From the NCBI GenBank assembly GCA_950097015.1, contig CATNEN010000038.1:25643001-25707000 (forward strand): 64,000 bases of DNA, read 5' to 3'. The notes below the pieces were generated by a model. It was not told where the DNA came from and did not search any database. It was given only the letters and a program-made list of their open reading frames with translations. The translations under genes were made by a program, and so were the position numbers. Of the stretch, positions 11,805 to 23,213 are shown piece after piece; within the stretch, counting starts at the first letter, position 1; each line of letters begins with the position of its first letter. Source of the stretch: Macrostomum hystrix (lineage: Eukaryota; Platyhelminthes; Macrostomidae).

Positions 11805-12514
11805 TCACAGTGGCAGCAGCTGCATGATTCGCTGTCTTTCTGCTAGACCAGCAGCGGTGTCTTGAGCTGGTGGGGCTGCATTTTCTTCAGTCACTTCCTT
11901 GACCAGCGGCTGAGGCTCATGTGGGAGTGGAACAGCTCTCGTCACTGCAAAATTGTGTAGAACGCAGCATGCAACAATAATGCTGCCCACTTTGTTAGGA
12001 TTAAACTGCACAGCTCCTCCGCTGTGATCAAGGCACCAAAATCTCGCTTTCAAAACGCCGAACGCCCTTTCGATTGTCACGCGTATTCTGCTCAGTCGCC
12101 GGTTGAAATTTTGCTCCGAATTTGTTTGTGGGTCCTTAAACGGTGTCATCAGAAATGACCGGCATCTCCAACGAAGAAGCCTGCGACAGTCCCCTCAGCG
12201 AGGAAGTCTTTTAGCGCAGACTGTTGAAAAATGAAGGAGTCGTGGCTACTGCCGGGCCAGCGTGCGACGACGTTCGTAAATGCGAGACTGGCACTACACA
12301 CTGCCTGAACATTGATCGAGTGGAAACCCTTTCTGTTGATGAAAAATTCCACCATCGTTGATTGGGCGCCGGATGGGGTGTGCATACAGTCGATGGCTCC
12401 GAGAACCTGTGGCACTCCGGAAATGTAAAAAAAGGACGTGCTGAAGCTGCTGCCGCATGCTTGGAAATGAAATAGAAAACAGATGCCAAATATCCTGAAG
12501 CAGCTTGCAAACAT
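11805..12514 (-). pseudogene. PIF/Harbinger DDE transposase, frameshifted
   Basis: Two minus-strand frames together form the nuclease domain (DDE_Tnp_4, HARBI1-like). The first, 12149-12514, has VLGAIDCMHT with the first Asp, NRKGFHSINVQAVC, and ARWPGSSHDSFIF with the second Asp. It stops just after FFVGDAGHF. The second, 11805-12149, resumes with LMTPFKDPQTNSEQNFNRRL and has SRIRVTIERAFGVLKARFWC with the catalytic Glu, then CCVLHNF. The break is a 1-2 base frameshift plus loss of a few residues. The N-terminal helix-turn-helix region is not recognisable upstream, and terminal inverted repeats were not found. This is an inactive copy. Confidence 0.85.
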
Positions 12515-12547
12515 CGGCCAAACTCTTAAGGCTGTTACTCTTAAGCC

Positions 12548-12730
12548 ATGAAGTTCCTAATCGTATTCGAGGCCGACAAGCAGGTTGTCGAAGCTGAGGA
12601 GAGCGACTTAGTTGAATGTGAGTTGAAAAGTCTGACAGTACCCGAGTTGTCACTGTTAAGAGACAGTGAAGAGAGGTGGCGCTGCACGGCCCAATATGCA
12701 GACAGTGTCTACGCAGCTGAAGTCCTCCAG
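12548..12730 (+). CDS. Possible first exon of an unidentified gene
   Basis: Opens with ATG at 12548 and runs 61 codons to a good donor (cag|gtaaga). It starts MKFLIVFEADKQVVEAEESD and ends near YADSVYAAEVLQ. The pattern loosely resembles the N-terminal exon of BEN-domain-type proteins (MKF.LV..., ...Y.A.VL..G), but that is a weak resemblance. No following exon was found. It overlaps the decayed upstream part of the Harbinger copy on the other strand, so it may be chance. Confidence 0.25.
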
Positions 12731-12799
12731 GTAAGATGGAATGCACATTTTTGCATTACGATATATGCCATTGTAGAAATGTTTCTAAAATGTCTCTAA

Positions 12800-13915
12800 A
12801 ATATATTTTCTAAAATTGACCACTCTAGGTATACCTGATGGCACTCTAGAGACTTCCAGCCTACGCTTTGTCCGCAAGCTGAAATAATTCGGCAATTGAA
12901 ACCGAGGGTGCTCTGCGCTGAAGCTACGCGGCGGGCGTTACGCAATTTTTAGTGTGCTGTAAGTTATATTTTTGCTTTTTAAAAGTCACGTTATTCATTT
13001 TTAGTTACAATTTGTTTTGTCTGTCCACTCTCTCTTGTTCTCCAGGTCTCTCTCTCACGCACACACATCTACCTATCTCAGTACAATCAATAACCCCAGT
13101 CGATTGTCAATCAATATTATCGATAATCAATCACTAACAAAGATTATCCACCAAAATTGGATTATCTAATTTCAATCACTATTATCGATAATAGATCACT
13201 GTCATCCAATGCCAGGAACCCCAACCTTTTCCTGACTTACTTATCCAACTTATCCGACCTAACAGGACATATCCACTGGTTCTGCGTGCGACACTGACGA
13301 CTTTTTCGGATGTTCGGAGGAGCCTGTAAAATCTCAAGCGCAGGCATGGTCGACTGGCGGAGGTGGCATGACAGGGACAACTGGCGCAGGTGGCATCACG
13401 GACGACTGGCGCAGGTGGCATGGCAGGGACGACTGGCGGAGGTGGCACAACTAGGACGACTGACTGGCGCGCAGGTAGCTTGACAGGGACGATTGGCAGA
13501 GCTGGCATGACAGGGCCAAAATGCGGACTAATTTTCGTGCTTTGTATTTACTTAAAAATGTATACCGTACTATCTTTGCATGATGACACTCTAAAACATT
13601 GCAATATAAATGATGTCTGTACTTCCGTTACTCTTCTTTTCAATCATGGCTTTTTACTTTCTGAATGCGCTTTTTAACATCTGTCTTATGCATATTCGCT
13701 TTGAACTTGATAATAAATTTGTACCTTTAGCTGCTTCAGAAGTATTTAATGAGACTAGAAGAGACATAGTCGTAAACCATTTATAGCGGTGACCAATAGA
13801 AAATTAACATGAGCATGTTGAATATTATTTATTTAAAGTGACTGCCGCTTTATATATACGGCATGCTTACAACAAAATGAAACATACGTATGAAAAGTAC
13901 ATGGTCAGGAGGAAG
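12800..13915. other. Intergenic with a short GC-rich tandem repeat
   Basis: Contains a degenerate tandem repeat at about 13340-13510 with a unit near 27 bp built on ggtggcatgacagggacgac. Its open frames on both strands are repeat artefacts. The rest (AT-rich, with 'aatcaatcactattatcgat'-like short repeats near 13085-13200) shows no gene. Confidence 0.6.
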
Positions 13916-14026
13916 GGGGCAGCGTGGCGAGCGGAGCCGCTGGGGCAGGAGCGGAGCTGCTGGGCAGGAGCGGACCTGCTGCTAGGCTTTTTATGGCGCT
14001 AAAAAATACAGCACAGCCTACTAACA

Positions 14027-14675
14027 GTGGACAATCCAATGTTGACATTAAACGAGATGAAGGCGAAACTGCACACGACGCATGCTGTCGATATTGGTCT
14101 CAGTACCATCTCACGCTACTTGGATGCACAATTGATCACGCTGAAGAAAATGTGCAAAGATGCGGACGTCACGGTGTCTCGTAACACACCAGAAAACATC
14201 CAACGCAGAAGGGAGTTTGCCACCTGGTTTCTAAATCACGACCAAGGAACCGAGATTTACTTTCCTGGACGAGTCAGGGTTCCACGTCTTGACCCGACGA
14301 TCACAAAGGCGAAGCCGCAGAGGTACAAGCGTACGACGGCCCGTTCATGCACAGAGAAGAGCGACGGTCTCCGTGCTTTTGGTGATCTGTTCTGCACGTG
14401 GAGTCGTTTTTTCCGACTTTCTGGACGGAACCCTGAATGTCCAGACGTTCCAGCAGTTCGTGGTGCGAATTTGCGAAGCAATTGAACCGAATTTGCAACA
14501 GGGACAGCAATGCGTTGTCATCATGGATGGGACCAGGGCTCATGGCAATGCACAGGTTCCACAACAGCTGGCCAATCGTATTCAACTGCGAACTCTGCCA
14601 CCGTACTGTTCATTTCTTAACGCCGTGGAGCAGGCACACAGTTGTCTCAAGGCATTGCTAAAACGCCGCAGCTGA
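14027..14675 (+). pseudogene. Tc1/IS630-type DDE transposase, frameshifted
   Basis: The first frame (14027 to about 14260) gives a helix-turn-helix region: NPMLTLNEMKAKLHTTHAVD, then GLSTISRYLDAQLITLKK. After a frameshift near 14258-14262 a second frame, ending at 14675, has FLDESGFHVLTRRSQRRSRRG with the first Asp, VVIMDGTRAHGN with the second Asp, and LPPYCSFLNAVEQAHSCLKA with the Glu of the usual PFLNPIE motif. Catalytic residues remain visible but the frame is broken. It is a different family member from the copy at 45.4 kb. Terminal inverted repeats were not identified. Confidence 0.8.
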
Positions 14676-14689
14676 CTTGCTGGCAAAAA

Positions 14690-15560
14690 AATTTAGTGAT
14701 CGACTAAGCAGTTTCTTGGGGAAAAGCCTGAAATAAACTGACAAAACTCAAAAAATACACTGCAGTACTATTAGTAGTTGATTAGCTGAGTACAAAAATA
14801 CGAGTACAGCTAGAATGTGCACGACAAAGAATAGACAAGACTACAGAAATATTTCGTAGTTTTTTCGCTTGTGTATCATTAAAAAAAATTGTTGATGGGT
14901 GTTTGACCATTGTAAAGGTAAGTAAAAGTAATTGTAAAATTAATTGTAAAAGTTACTCCAATCAATGTCAGCCAGATAGTATTCTTGTACTGCAAACGCG
15001 TTTTAGTCGCCCAGACGTTTGCCAAACGGACGCTCGGATCTCGCTGGATCAATTAACATTGAAGGACAGTCAATGTCAGTCAGTTTTGATGTCTCAAAGA
15101 AATATGGGGTCACTGGTGTCACTAACGCTTGCAAAATCGAAATTTTTACTCATTTCTCGAGCCGAAAGCGATTTTTTCCTTTTTTTATTCTCACATTTTC
15201 AGGTCAGTTTTCAGTGTGAACGAGCCTTGAATCATAGTGACATAATGAGATTCAATAGATGAAACTTTGTCAATAGCTAAATGAGTTGCTGACATACAAA
15301 AATCTGCATCGCAAATCAACCGAAATGTTCAGATTTCAGATTTCAGATCAAATTCCTCTCTAAAACGAATGGTAGTCAGGGCCAAGCGGACTGTACGTCA
15401 GGGCTTAAAACCTAGGACTCACGACTTGAAGGCGTAGTGGTTCGACATTTTTAAAGAAATGGGATGTCAATCGCTTTAATCAGCAGGAACCATAGTTTCT
15501 CGGCATAATAACATAATTGTATACTAAACTATAGATTTTATTTAGAGATAAAACAAAAAA
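14690..15560. other. Intergenic; 3' part shared with the flank of LamG at 34 kb
   Basis: No gene. From about 15200 to 15560 the minus strand is recognisably similar to 35560-36000 on the plus strand (for example ggttgatttgcgatgcag and the 'actcatttagctattgacaa' stretch). This is the 3' flank of the LamG copy next to it, so the duplication that made the two genes carried at least 400 bases of downstream DNA. Confidence 0.7.
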
Positions 15561-15623
15561 CTTAACTCTAAGTGTACTAAATATAATTTATCGACGATAC
15601 CACTACTTATATTGAGAAGGCTT

Positions 15624-16824
15624 TCACACAACCAAGGCGAAGAAGTCCCGTATCTCACTCTCGGGCATGGAGCTGTTGCTGATAGCAATGGCCCTGACAG
15701 TTCCCTTAAACATTCGAGCGTCGCCAAGTCGTTTGGCGAATCGGAAGCAGAGCTGAGGCATCAGGCTGTAGTCAGAATAGTTTGAAAGCTGCAGACTACC
15801 AGATGACAAGAACGAGTTTCCAACGAATATTCCAAACACGTCAGCAGATGGCGAGGACGTGAAGCCAATGTTCACCCACTCGCTGGCATTCTGTGTCAGA
15901 GGCGCCGTTTTCGTCAGATATATCCTCGGGACTGCACTAGCATGCGTTTTAACGACTAGGTAAAGCTTAGAAACTGAATTGTACTCCCAGAAGTGATCTC
16001 CATGAGGTCCTGTTAGAAGTTTTGAGCAATCAAAAGACTCCAGAAGTGCCTGCACCTGAGGCGTTCTCTTCATCCGCAGCAGCACGGTGACGCCGGAGCC
16101 GAACGCGATGTCGCTCTTGTTCAGTGCCAAGTACGAGCTGCTCCCATCGAACGCGGCGCCGTCCTCTGTCCACTGGACGCCGATCGGATAGAAGCGGTTC
16201 GTCTCTTCGTCAGCCTGGCACAGCACATTCTCCAATCTGGTCATGTCGTCTCCAAGCCACACGTTTGTGAGCTTCGAGCTGAGCTTGCTCGGATAGCTGA
16301 TGGGGAATCGGATGAGCACTCGGCAGTCGCTGCTCACACCGGAGAGAAGCTGGCGACACACGGACTGGTAGCGGAAGAGATCGCACTGGAGAGAGGCCGC
16401 TCTGAACTGGGCAACCAGAATGCCAGACGGGAATGCATCAGAGGCCAGCATTGAGCAGTGCCGCTCAGTGAATGCTCTGTTGCTGTGGACTGGGGTGGCA
16501 TTGGTCAAGCACTGCACCTGCATCTGAGTCCAGGTGTCTCCGGACCGGCACAGGCAGACAGTCAGCGAGCTCAGCAGCTGCATCAGTGCTGCCATAAACG
16601 CTATCACTGAAAATAACAGCCGAAAAATAACTTGAAGGTCATTTCTAATAAGATAAATAGTAATGACTTTATAAGTGGCAAGCTGTCTTTGTCTTTTGTA
16701 TCTATTTTTACTTTACGGTTGCTATATATTTCTATGTATATAGACAAACGTATAAACTTCGGTTATTTTAGCATCGAATGAGTTGGATTGCAAATTTAGT
16801 TTTTCATTGCTTACCCACTTTCAT
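15624..16824 (-). CDS. LamG-like secreted protein, copy 2, intact
   Basis: Two exons: 16815-16824 (ATG AAA GTG G, donor GTAAGC) and 15624-16606 (acceptor ttttcag), 330 residues. A hydrophobic N-terminus (VIAFMAALMQLLSSLTVCLC) acts as a signal peptide, so secretion is expected. Residues about 30-120 carry conserved cysteines (MQVQC, QHC/RHCSMLA, LQCDLF, SVCRQLL, SDCRVL). From about 170 to the end comes a LamG/concanavalin-like beta domain, starting near DGAAFDGSSSYLALNKSDIA and ending RDFFALVV. The core is nearly identical in DNA to copies 1, 3 and 4. The promoter appears lost: the duplicated segment A1 begins only about 19 bases upstream of the ATG. Function unknown; secreted lectin-like or recognition roles are guesses. 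Confidence 0.85.
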
Positions 16825-17289
16825 GCTGAAAAGATTGGTTCTTGTGTTTTTTTAACTATTTGAAACAGGAGAAGGTTAAGCTTCTGACGCTTTTTGTTTT
16901 CTCTTCTCCCTTGAAGTGATGAGAGGATGCCATGGTAACATCATATGCTGGGCCTTTATTTATCTTCAGCCTCTCTCCTTATGCAAACGGCTTACAATTG
17001 GTTGGGAGTTGGGAGAAGCACTGCCATTGTTTTTTAGTGGGAACGCGCCTAAAGAATAGTTTGTATTGCTTTTGCGTGGTATGATAATATAGAGACTGTT
17101 AAAAAATAGTGGGATCTCTCGGTATGAGATGGGGTGAAGGATTGGATTGGGCGTAGGTTTTGGCCTGGACATGTTTGGGGTCCGGGGTGCTGTCGTGTAG
17201 GTGTGTGTGGGCAGAGATGGGGTTACCCATATCAACCGGGGCTCAAAATACGGTATATGGCGGTGGAGGGAACTACTTTTCTGCTAACT

Positions 17290-17790
17290 GTAACTCTACT
17301 TTGGCGATGATCCACTCACGAAGAAAATAAATTCAAGGAAGGCTTGCACCTTTGACACAAGCTTGATCCTGAGAAGTACTGTAAAGGCAATACTGAAATT
17401 GATGTCGCTGCATTTCATTGTCAAATTCGAGTCGACACCATCGAAGACAGCGCCGTTCTCCGAAGATTGGACACCCTTCAGATAGATAAAGTTGATAGTT
17501 TCGTCATTCTGACAAAGCAGGCTTTTAAATTTCGTCTCGTCTCCGACCCCTACTATCGTAAAATTCTAGCGATGATGCCGAGTATTTTCTGGGGAATCGG
17601 GTGAGCACTCAGCACGCTGCTCACACCGGAGAGGCTGTAGCGGAAGATGCTCCATTGCTGAAGGTTTGGCCTGACCAGGAGACCCAGTCTCTCCTTGTTC
17701 GATGCTTCAACAGTGCACTGAATGTCGCTGCTTGTCTGCATTTTGTTCAGAGCAGTGGTGTCAGGTTCAGATAATTGCACCTGAATTTGC
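17290..17790 (-). pseudogene. Diverged LamG-like gene remnant (in A1)
   Basis: The minus strand reads FKSLLCQNDETINFIYLKGV, then ENGAVFDGVDSNLTMKCSDI and TVLLRIKLVSKVQAFLEF. These align with LENVLCQADEETNRFYPIGV, DGAAFDGSSSYLALNKSDIA and TVLLRMKRTPQVQALLE of the intact genes. Frames are broken, and the preceding part (17553-17780) is only loosely alike. It is an older paralog than the copies at 7, 15, 34 and 43 kb. Confidence 0.75.
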
Positions 17791-18295
17791 GTTGCTAGCT
17801 AGTGTTCTATGGTCATAAAACAATTTCATATCGCAGTCTTATATTTCTATCCGGATATAGTAATGAATTATTAATTGACGCTTATAAAGTTACAGAGTAT
17901 TGTCAGCCAGATAGTCATCTATTTCCGTTTTTAGACCATAAAGGTAAAACTGAAAAGCTAGCAGATGAAAGCGAAGCAGCTTATTTTTTTATACGAGCTA
18001 GTTTTATTGTTGTATGCATAGTCAAATCTCAGTCTTATATATTCACCTAGTATTATTCATTATGCTCGAACTATTAATTTCACAGGCCTCGTATTATCGA
18101 TCATCGGTTTCATCCGTAAAAACTACGGATCTCAAACAAAATTCACGACAAAAATGCGACAATTTATAACTGAGGAGCGTCTAAATTAGAATTGAAGTTA
18201 ATTGTGGCCTCTTTGGCGTTTGTATTGTTTTATCCCGCGCAGTTTCACACTGCAAAGCATGTTATTATTTTTTAAAATAAATAAATAAATTAAAA

Positions 18296-18550
18296 AACGT
18301 TGCATTTAATAAACTCACAAAGCTTCTGTCCGGTTTCAAAGACTTCAAAGACTTGACCGCCACAAGTGCAGTCAAAGTCCGATGCCTGAACATGGATGCC
18401 ATATTTGTTGCCGCAGTGGCACCAGCTGCCGGCCTGTACGGCTCGTACATTGGCATATCTGTATTGCCTGTTCTTGCAAATCCTAAAACAATCTTTAACA
18501 GTGTTACCACCCTGTTCAAAGCTCGATGTTCGATTTAGACAAAATTTCAT
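18296..18550 (-). pseudogene. WSC-domain exon remnant (in A1)
   Basis: A minus-strand frame reads FEQGGNTVKDCFRICKNRQY, then AGSWCHCGNKYG and SDFDCTCGGQ. This is the WSC pattern (NT...C...C...Y.Y, the C.CGN centre, C..CGG), an extracellular domain that often binds carbohydrate. It may be an exon of the same ancestral gene as the LamG remnant downstream, since both lie on the minus strand. The A2 copy at 27605-27855 has lost three residues near its centre. No complete gene model is possible. Confidence 0.6.
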
Positions 18551-20025
18551 CGATGAATTATAGGTTAGATCACTGAAGAAGGAAAATAAATCGATTGCTT
18601 ACTTATTCATGACAAATTCGCTAAGTTTTTAGCTCCTATTCGTCTATTCTACAATAAATTTTTATTAAAACTTGTAATGATTTTATTTTTAGAAAATGCC
18701 CTGGCAACAAAATAACAATACTTTTGCATTCATTACCCACATCTATTAACTACCTCTTATTTTGTATTTTTTGTAATATTTTGCTCGACATGTGTAGCTT
18801 AGCTTCATACATATATTTATTGGCTATATGTGTTGTTGGGGATTAAATTCGTACTTCAAAGCATACTACTCTGACCTATAGTTATATATGCTGGAAAACT
18901 AACTAAATAACTGGTGTTGGTGAGTGTCGTGTGCCAGATCCGGCCTAGAGTACTGAAATTGGAAGTCCTATAGACACAGTCTGCAGTTCGCTCAGAGCGC
19001 ACACTATAACTGTGCTCCGATCAGTTTGCGTTGTAATCAATCAAAATAAGCTGAGCTTTTCGAAACGGCTTCATTGTATACTTTCATCTGGCATCGTCTG
19101 CCTTAAAACTTTCCACGCAGTTTTAAACCTGCCCGTCATCTTTATCCAATTAAAGCTACTAAAATACGAGTACAATTTGTCCTGGTGACTGTTTTTGCAA
19201 TACAAAGCTGACTTGTTGAGTATGGTCTCAACTCAACTCAACTCAAGAAATTCCTATAAATTATTAGTTGACTCCTGGAAAATGAGAGACCATTGTTAGC
19301 TAGATAACCCATCCATGTCAGCTTTTTAGCCGATGAAGCATTTTTATAGCCATAAAATACTGCTAGGCATAAGCGACTGTGGATAAATTTATTTTTGCAT
19401 TTTATTTTTTTGCCTGGCCTTCCAGTAGGCAGTTTGCGTTGAAAAATCATCGGCAATAAATAAAAAAAAGCGTTAACCGTTACCATCTCTAGAAGAATTT
19501 TTCTGATTCAAAGTCAAAGTTCACCAACCCGTTGCCATGCATTCTGGGTCAAATCCCGCTGCTTGTCAGCAGTTTGTACAGAGCCGTGGTGTCAGAGAAA
19601 ATTTTATTTGCATTTGAGTCCAGGTGTCTCCTAGTCCGCGATGTCAAAAGGCCAGCAGGCTCTAAAGGTGCGTTTCTTGTCCATATGGCGTTTCTTGTCC
19701 AAACAGTTACATAATCATAGGGACGGCCCCCCACACAGTCGGATGACCAACGCCCCGCACTATCGGATAGACTAAAAACACCGATGGGTGCGTTGGTGCA
19801 GCAGAAGGGGCGGGATTCGAAATGACCATGTTTGAACTCGAGCAGAATGAACTCGTCCCCAATGGGTTGCGCAACCTTGATTCTGATGTTGGGTCAATCA
19901 GCTTTGTCAGCCAGGTCTCGTACGCATTGTTCGAACACATGACATGTCGGGTATAAGCCGATGGCTCAACCAAACAGAGTTACCGAGCTAAGGAAATGAT
20001 TAGGCAAACCATTCTTTTACATTCA

Positions 20026-20215
20026 CGAGTGGATAAATATTTTGGCGACAAAGCTGAGGCCCGGATTCTCCTCAACTTGTTCGAGCTTAGCGCCTTCTTG
20101 CTGGTAGATGTGATCGATGTAGGCAGCCTTTTCATACTCTGAAAAGGACTCGGACTCGGCATTGACTTTCGGAAATACGTCGACATAGTCGGTAAACAGG
20201 CCGGTGCGATGCTAA
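20026..20215 (-). pseudogene. Fragment of organellar/viral-type DNA polymerase B (Polinton-like), in A1
   Basis: The minus strand reads GLFTDYVDVFPKVNAESES, then SEYEKAAYIDHIYQQEGAKL and EENPGLSFVAKIFIHS before a stop. The F.DYVD.F.K.K.E, then YI....EG..L, then NPGLR.VAK..LNS order is typical of protein-primed family-B polymerases of Polinton/Maverick elements and linear plasmids, just before the NS.WG.F motif. Only about 60 residues remain and no other Polinton gene was found nearby. The duplicate is at 29329-29518. Confidence 0.55.
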
Positions 20216-20239
20216 TTCCCAATAGGCCCGGGAGTGGGG

Positions 20240-20810
20240 GGTGAGTGGGTCAGCGGCTAATGTCGCTGCCTCACTTTCCAATGGTCGCTGGTTCGTTCCT
20301 CCCTTAAGGTCACGATTATTTCGGGGCTTAGTTTGAAGTTTGCGAAGTAGTGACTTGCGGAAATGCACCTTATTATGTGCAGCCAAAGCTAGTTTAAAAT
20401 AGCTTAACCCCTGCCTTCTGCATGCCTGCTTGTTTGCGTTTGTGCGTTGGGCCGGGTTTGAGGTGTTGTATGGGGGGTGGGGCGGGTGTGCACCAGCAAT
20501 GCTTGCTCTGAGCGGTGAGGTTTCACCAGCCGTCTGCGCGCGTGGCTTGGTCCTCTCGTCCCAACCCTTCAGGCATCTAAGTCCTCCCCTGGTTTGGTCA
20601 GCTCTGCGCGTGTGCGCGCCTGGGGTGAGAGGCACTCTGGCTGGCCCTTCCCCGCTTGGCTTGCTGCTGTGTGTGAGGTGCCTGTGTCCAGGGGTCCAGA
20701 TGGCGCGATGGGCGAGTCCCGCCAAGTTCGCCGGCCTGCTGGGGGCATGCCGTTCCTGCGCTTGTGCGTCAAGTGCCCCAGGCCCCCCTACAATTAATTA
20801 AGTAAAAGGC
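20240..20810 (+). repeat. SINE family 2, GC-rich body (in A1)
   Basis: It begins with a tRNA-like head. The A-box-like part is near gagtgggtcagcggctaat, and the B-box-like part is at ggtcgctggttcgttcctcc. A GC-rich body of about 380 bp follows, ending in ctacaattaattaagtaaaa. The same body is at 29543-30113 (A2) and, in reverse, at 63712 to the window end. Open frames in the body share no known domain and are not treated as genes. Confidence 0.65.
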
Positions 20811-20892
20811 CCGCGAGTGCACATGTACCAGTTGATAGCCGCATAGCCTAGTTCGAAGGCCTTGGCAAGCTCCAGTGTCGACCAGTTGCGGT

Positions 20893-21081
20893 TCAATTGC
20901 AGTTCAGCAAGACTCTAATGCAGTTTGGAAACAATCTAAAGGCCAGCATTGAGCAGTGCCGCTCAGTGAATGATCTGTTGCTGTGGACTGGAGAGGCATT
21001 GGTCAAGCATTGCACCTGCATCTGAGTCCAGGTGTCTCCGGACCTGCACAGGCAAACAGTCAGCGAGCTCAGCAGCAGCAA
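20893..21081 (-). pseudogene. LamG-like N-terminal fragment (in A1)
   Basis: The minus strand reads LLSSLTVCLCRSGDTWTQMQ, then QCLTNASPVHSNRSFTERHC and SMLAFRLFPN before breaking down. This matches the first about 60 residues of the intact LamG genes. The duplicate is at 30196-30384. Confidence 0.85.
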
Positions 21082-21360
21082 CGTCTGCCGAGAATCTGAC
21101 GAGAATCTTTCGAGAATTCTAATGCCACAATATTCGAATCACTAAGACTTAATTTTTTAACTCATCAATTAGTTTTTTATGAGAGAAATGTATATGACTT
21201 CTTCCTAGGGATAATTGGGTCCACGACAATGGACTCTAAAAGACTGCCAGGACATTTGAATGCCTCAAAAAAGACGAAAAAAGACTGCCACAAAAAAACT
21301 ACCACAAAAATACAAAAAGACTGCTTGACAAAAAGACTGCTGACAAAAAGACTGCTGACA

Positions 21361-21560
21361 ATTGTTGTCCGCCCAAGGCGCAGTGAGATTGTACACTGCC
21401 TGACGATAAAAAAGTCAGGGCAGATGTACACACCTGTGTCAGTGTGTGGCTGCATACAGTATCTATGTATCTGACTAGTGTTCAGTGGTCAGCGAAATGG
21501 GCAGAATTGCCTCCTCTTTGGCTGCAGGTCTAGTGTCACCAAATGAAGTGCCATAGCCCA
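21361..21560 (+). repeat. SINE family 1 body, head lost (in A1)
   Basis: Shares the body signatures ctgacgataaaaaagtcagg, gcagatgtacacacctgtgt and cagcgaaatgggcagaattg with the full copy at 49230-49545. Duplicated at 30664-30863. Confidence 0.8.
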
Positions 21561-21687
21561 CAGCCCTCCTGCAATGAGTATTTCTGAGCAGATATGCCTC
21601 TACAGTGGTATGCAATAAACCCGATTTCTCGATTCGCTTGACAAGTATTTAACCGTCTGCGCCCAAAATCAATGTTGCTTGACGCAG

Positions 21688-21757
21688 AATCGAGCTCAGG
21701 GACATTGGTGCAAAAGGCGAAAGCCGTTAACTACTCTGCCACTCAGCCCACCCCGTC
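21688..21757 (-). repeat. tRNA-like SINE head (family 1), minus strand (in A1)
   Basis: The reverse strand carries gtggcagagtagttaacggc as the A-box part and tccctgagctcgattctgcg as the B-box part, with no body attached. Duplicated at about 30993-31062. Confidence 0.65.
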
Positions 21758-22394
21758 AACCAAGAATTAGACGAAAATGTTTTCCGATGAGAAAACAGGA
21801 CTCCATTAAGCTAATTTAAGTCTTTCCGTAGTCTTGTTGCTTAAAACACAGAAAAGTAATCTGCATAATATTACAGGTTGAAAAAATACCTTCTGATCGC
21901 TTGAACATCAAAGTACATTTTTGGCTGAGACCGGTGAATTACTTAGACCAGCAGGGTGGGTACTGCGCCCTCTTTTATACTACTGCTGAATGAAACCAAG
22001 TAGTATATACCTCTGTTAAGTTGTGTAAAAATAAAAAAAGAAATATAAAAATATAAATAAATAATATAATATATTACAACAAAAAAAATTCTAATATTTT
22101 AATGTTCTATGTTCTAATAAAAAATTCAAATAATACAACATTTAACTTAGATGCTCCTTCTCGTAATGACGGTAAGGTCTTATGTTTCGCTATAATTCCC
22201 TTCAGCGGGTACGAAGTACGTAAGGATTATTCGTTTTATTTTTTACGGTAACCTGCTTAATCAGTTAATACATGAATAGTGTGCTAACACCAGAAATAAT
22301 GGATAAAGCAAGGTTGCTAAAGTTCTTTTTTTGCTTAAGCAAAACATCAAACTGAGGAATGTGTGACAATTTTCAAATGATACCGCAGTAATAC

Positions 22395-22735
22395 AGAGGC
22401 AGTCTAATTATAATTCTAATTCTAATTCTAATTCTAATTCTAATTTTAAATCTAATTCTAATTCTAATTCTACAACTTGTAATTCTAATTCTAATTTTAA
22501 ATCTAATTCTAATTCTAATTCTACAACTTGTAATTCTAATTCTAATTCTAATTCTAATTCTAATTCTAATTCTAATTTTAAATCTAATTCTAATTATAAT
22601 TTTAAATCTAATTCTAATTCTAATTCTAGAACTTGTAATTCTAATTCTAATTCTAATTCTACAACTTTTAATTCTAATTCTAATTCTAATTCTAATTCTA
22701 CAACTTGTAATTATAATTCTAATTCTGCCCTTTTA
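22395..22735. repeat. TTCTAA hexanucleotide array (in A1)
   Basis: (ATTCTA)n interrupted by acaacttgt and ttttaaat spacers at irregular intervals, giving a higher-order pattern. The A2 array is at 31722-32107 and differs in copy number. Confidence 0.95.
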
Positions 22736-23213
22736 AGTTCAATGCTAATCGTCAGCGCGGAGGTATTCAATAAAATTCTTAAAGCCTTTGTCTTTTGGAA
22801 CTCTCTCAATTTAAGCTTTTTCACTTTAGCAAGCTTTCTTGCAAAATTCTGAATACATGACTTTACTTCTTTCACATGGATGCGTCTATTGTTAAAAAAA
22901 CTTAGTTAGTTAGAGGCAAGCAAAATCTATATTAAACAGTGAGTTGGCAAGTAAAGCCCAAGAACGGGGGACAGTGGCACGAGTCTTTACTACGATTCCT
23001 CATACTTTTGTGGTAGCTCAAAGAGCTTTACCCCATCATACAGCTACGCATGACATCCTTTTAACAATATGCATGGCTCGTGGGAGGGGGTGAGTGGAAC
23101 GGTGGTCTTAGGCGTTTGCCTATTTGGAGCTTGTGCTGAATTTTTAATTTACCTCGGTTTACCTCGGGCGCCTCTTACTCATAGAAGTTGAATACATCAT
23201 GGGTCCATGCTCC

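Larger units (their letters stand above)
16843..23213 (+). repeat. Segmental duplication, copy A1 (6.4 kb)
   Basis: Nearly identical to 26148-32595 in the same orientation, starting at tgtgttttttt-aactatttg and ending at ggtccatgctcc. Differences are scattered substitutions, small indels (for example a 9-bp loss in the WSC remnant of A2) and different lengths of the TTCTAA array. It contains remnants of LamG and WSC exons, a PolB fragment, SINEs and the array, but no intact gene. Confidence 0.97.

Noticed and set aside
20132-20801. Open frames of up to 197 residues on both strands in the GC-rich repeat
   Set aside because: Low-complexity translations of SINE family 2, also present at 29435 and partly at 63712. 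No domain.
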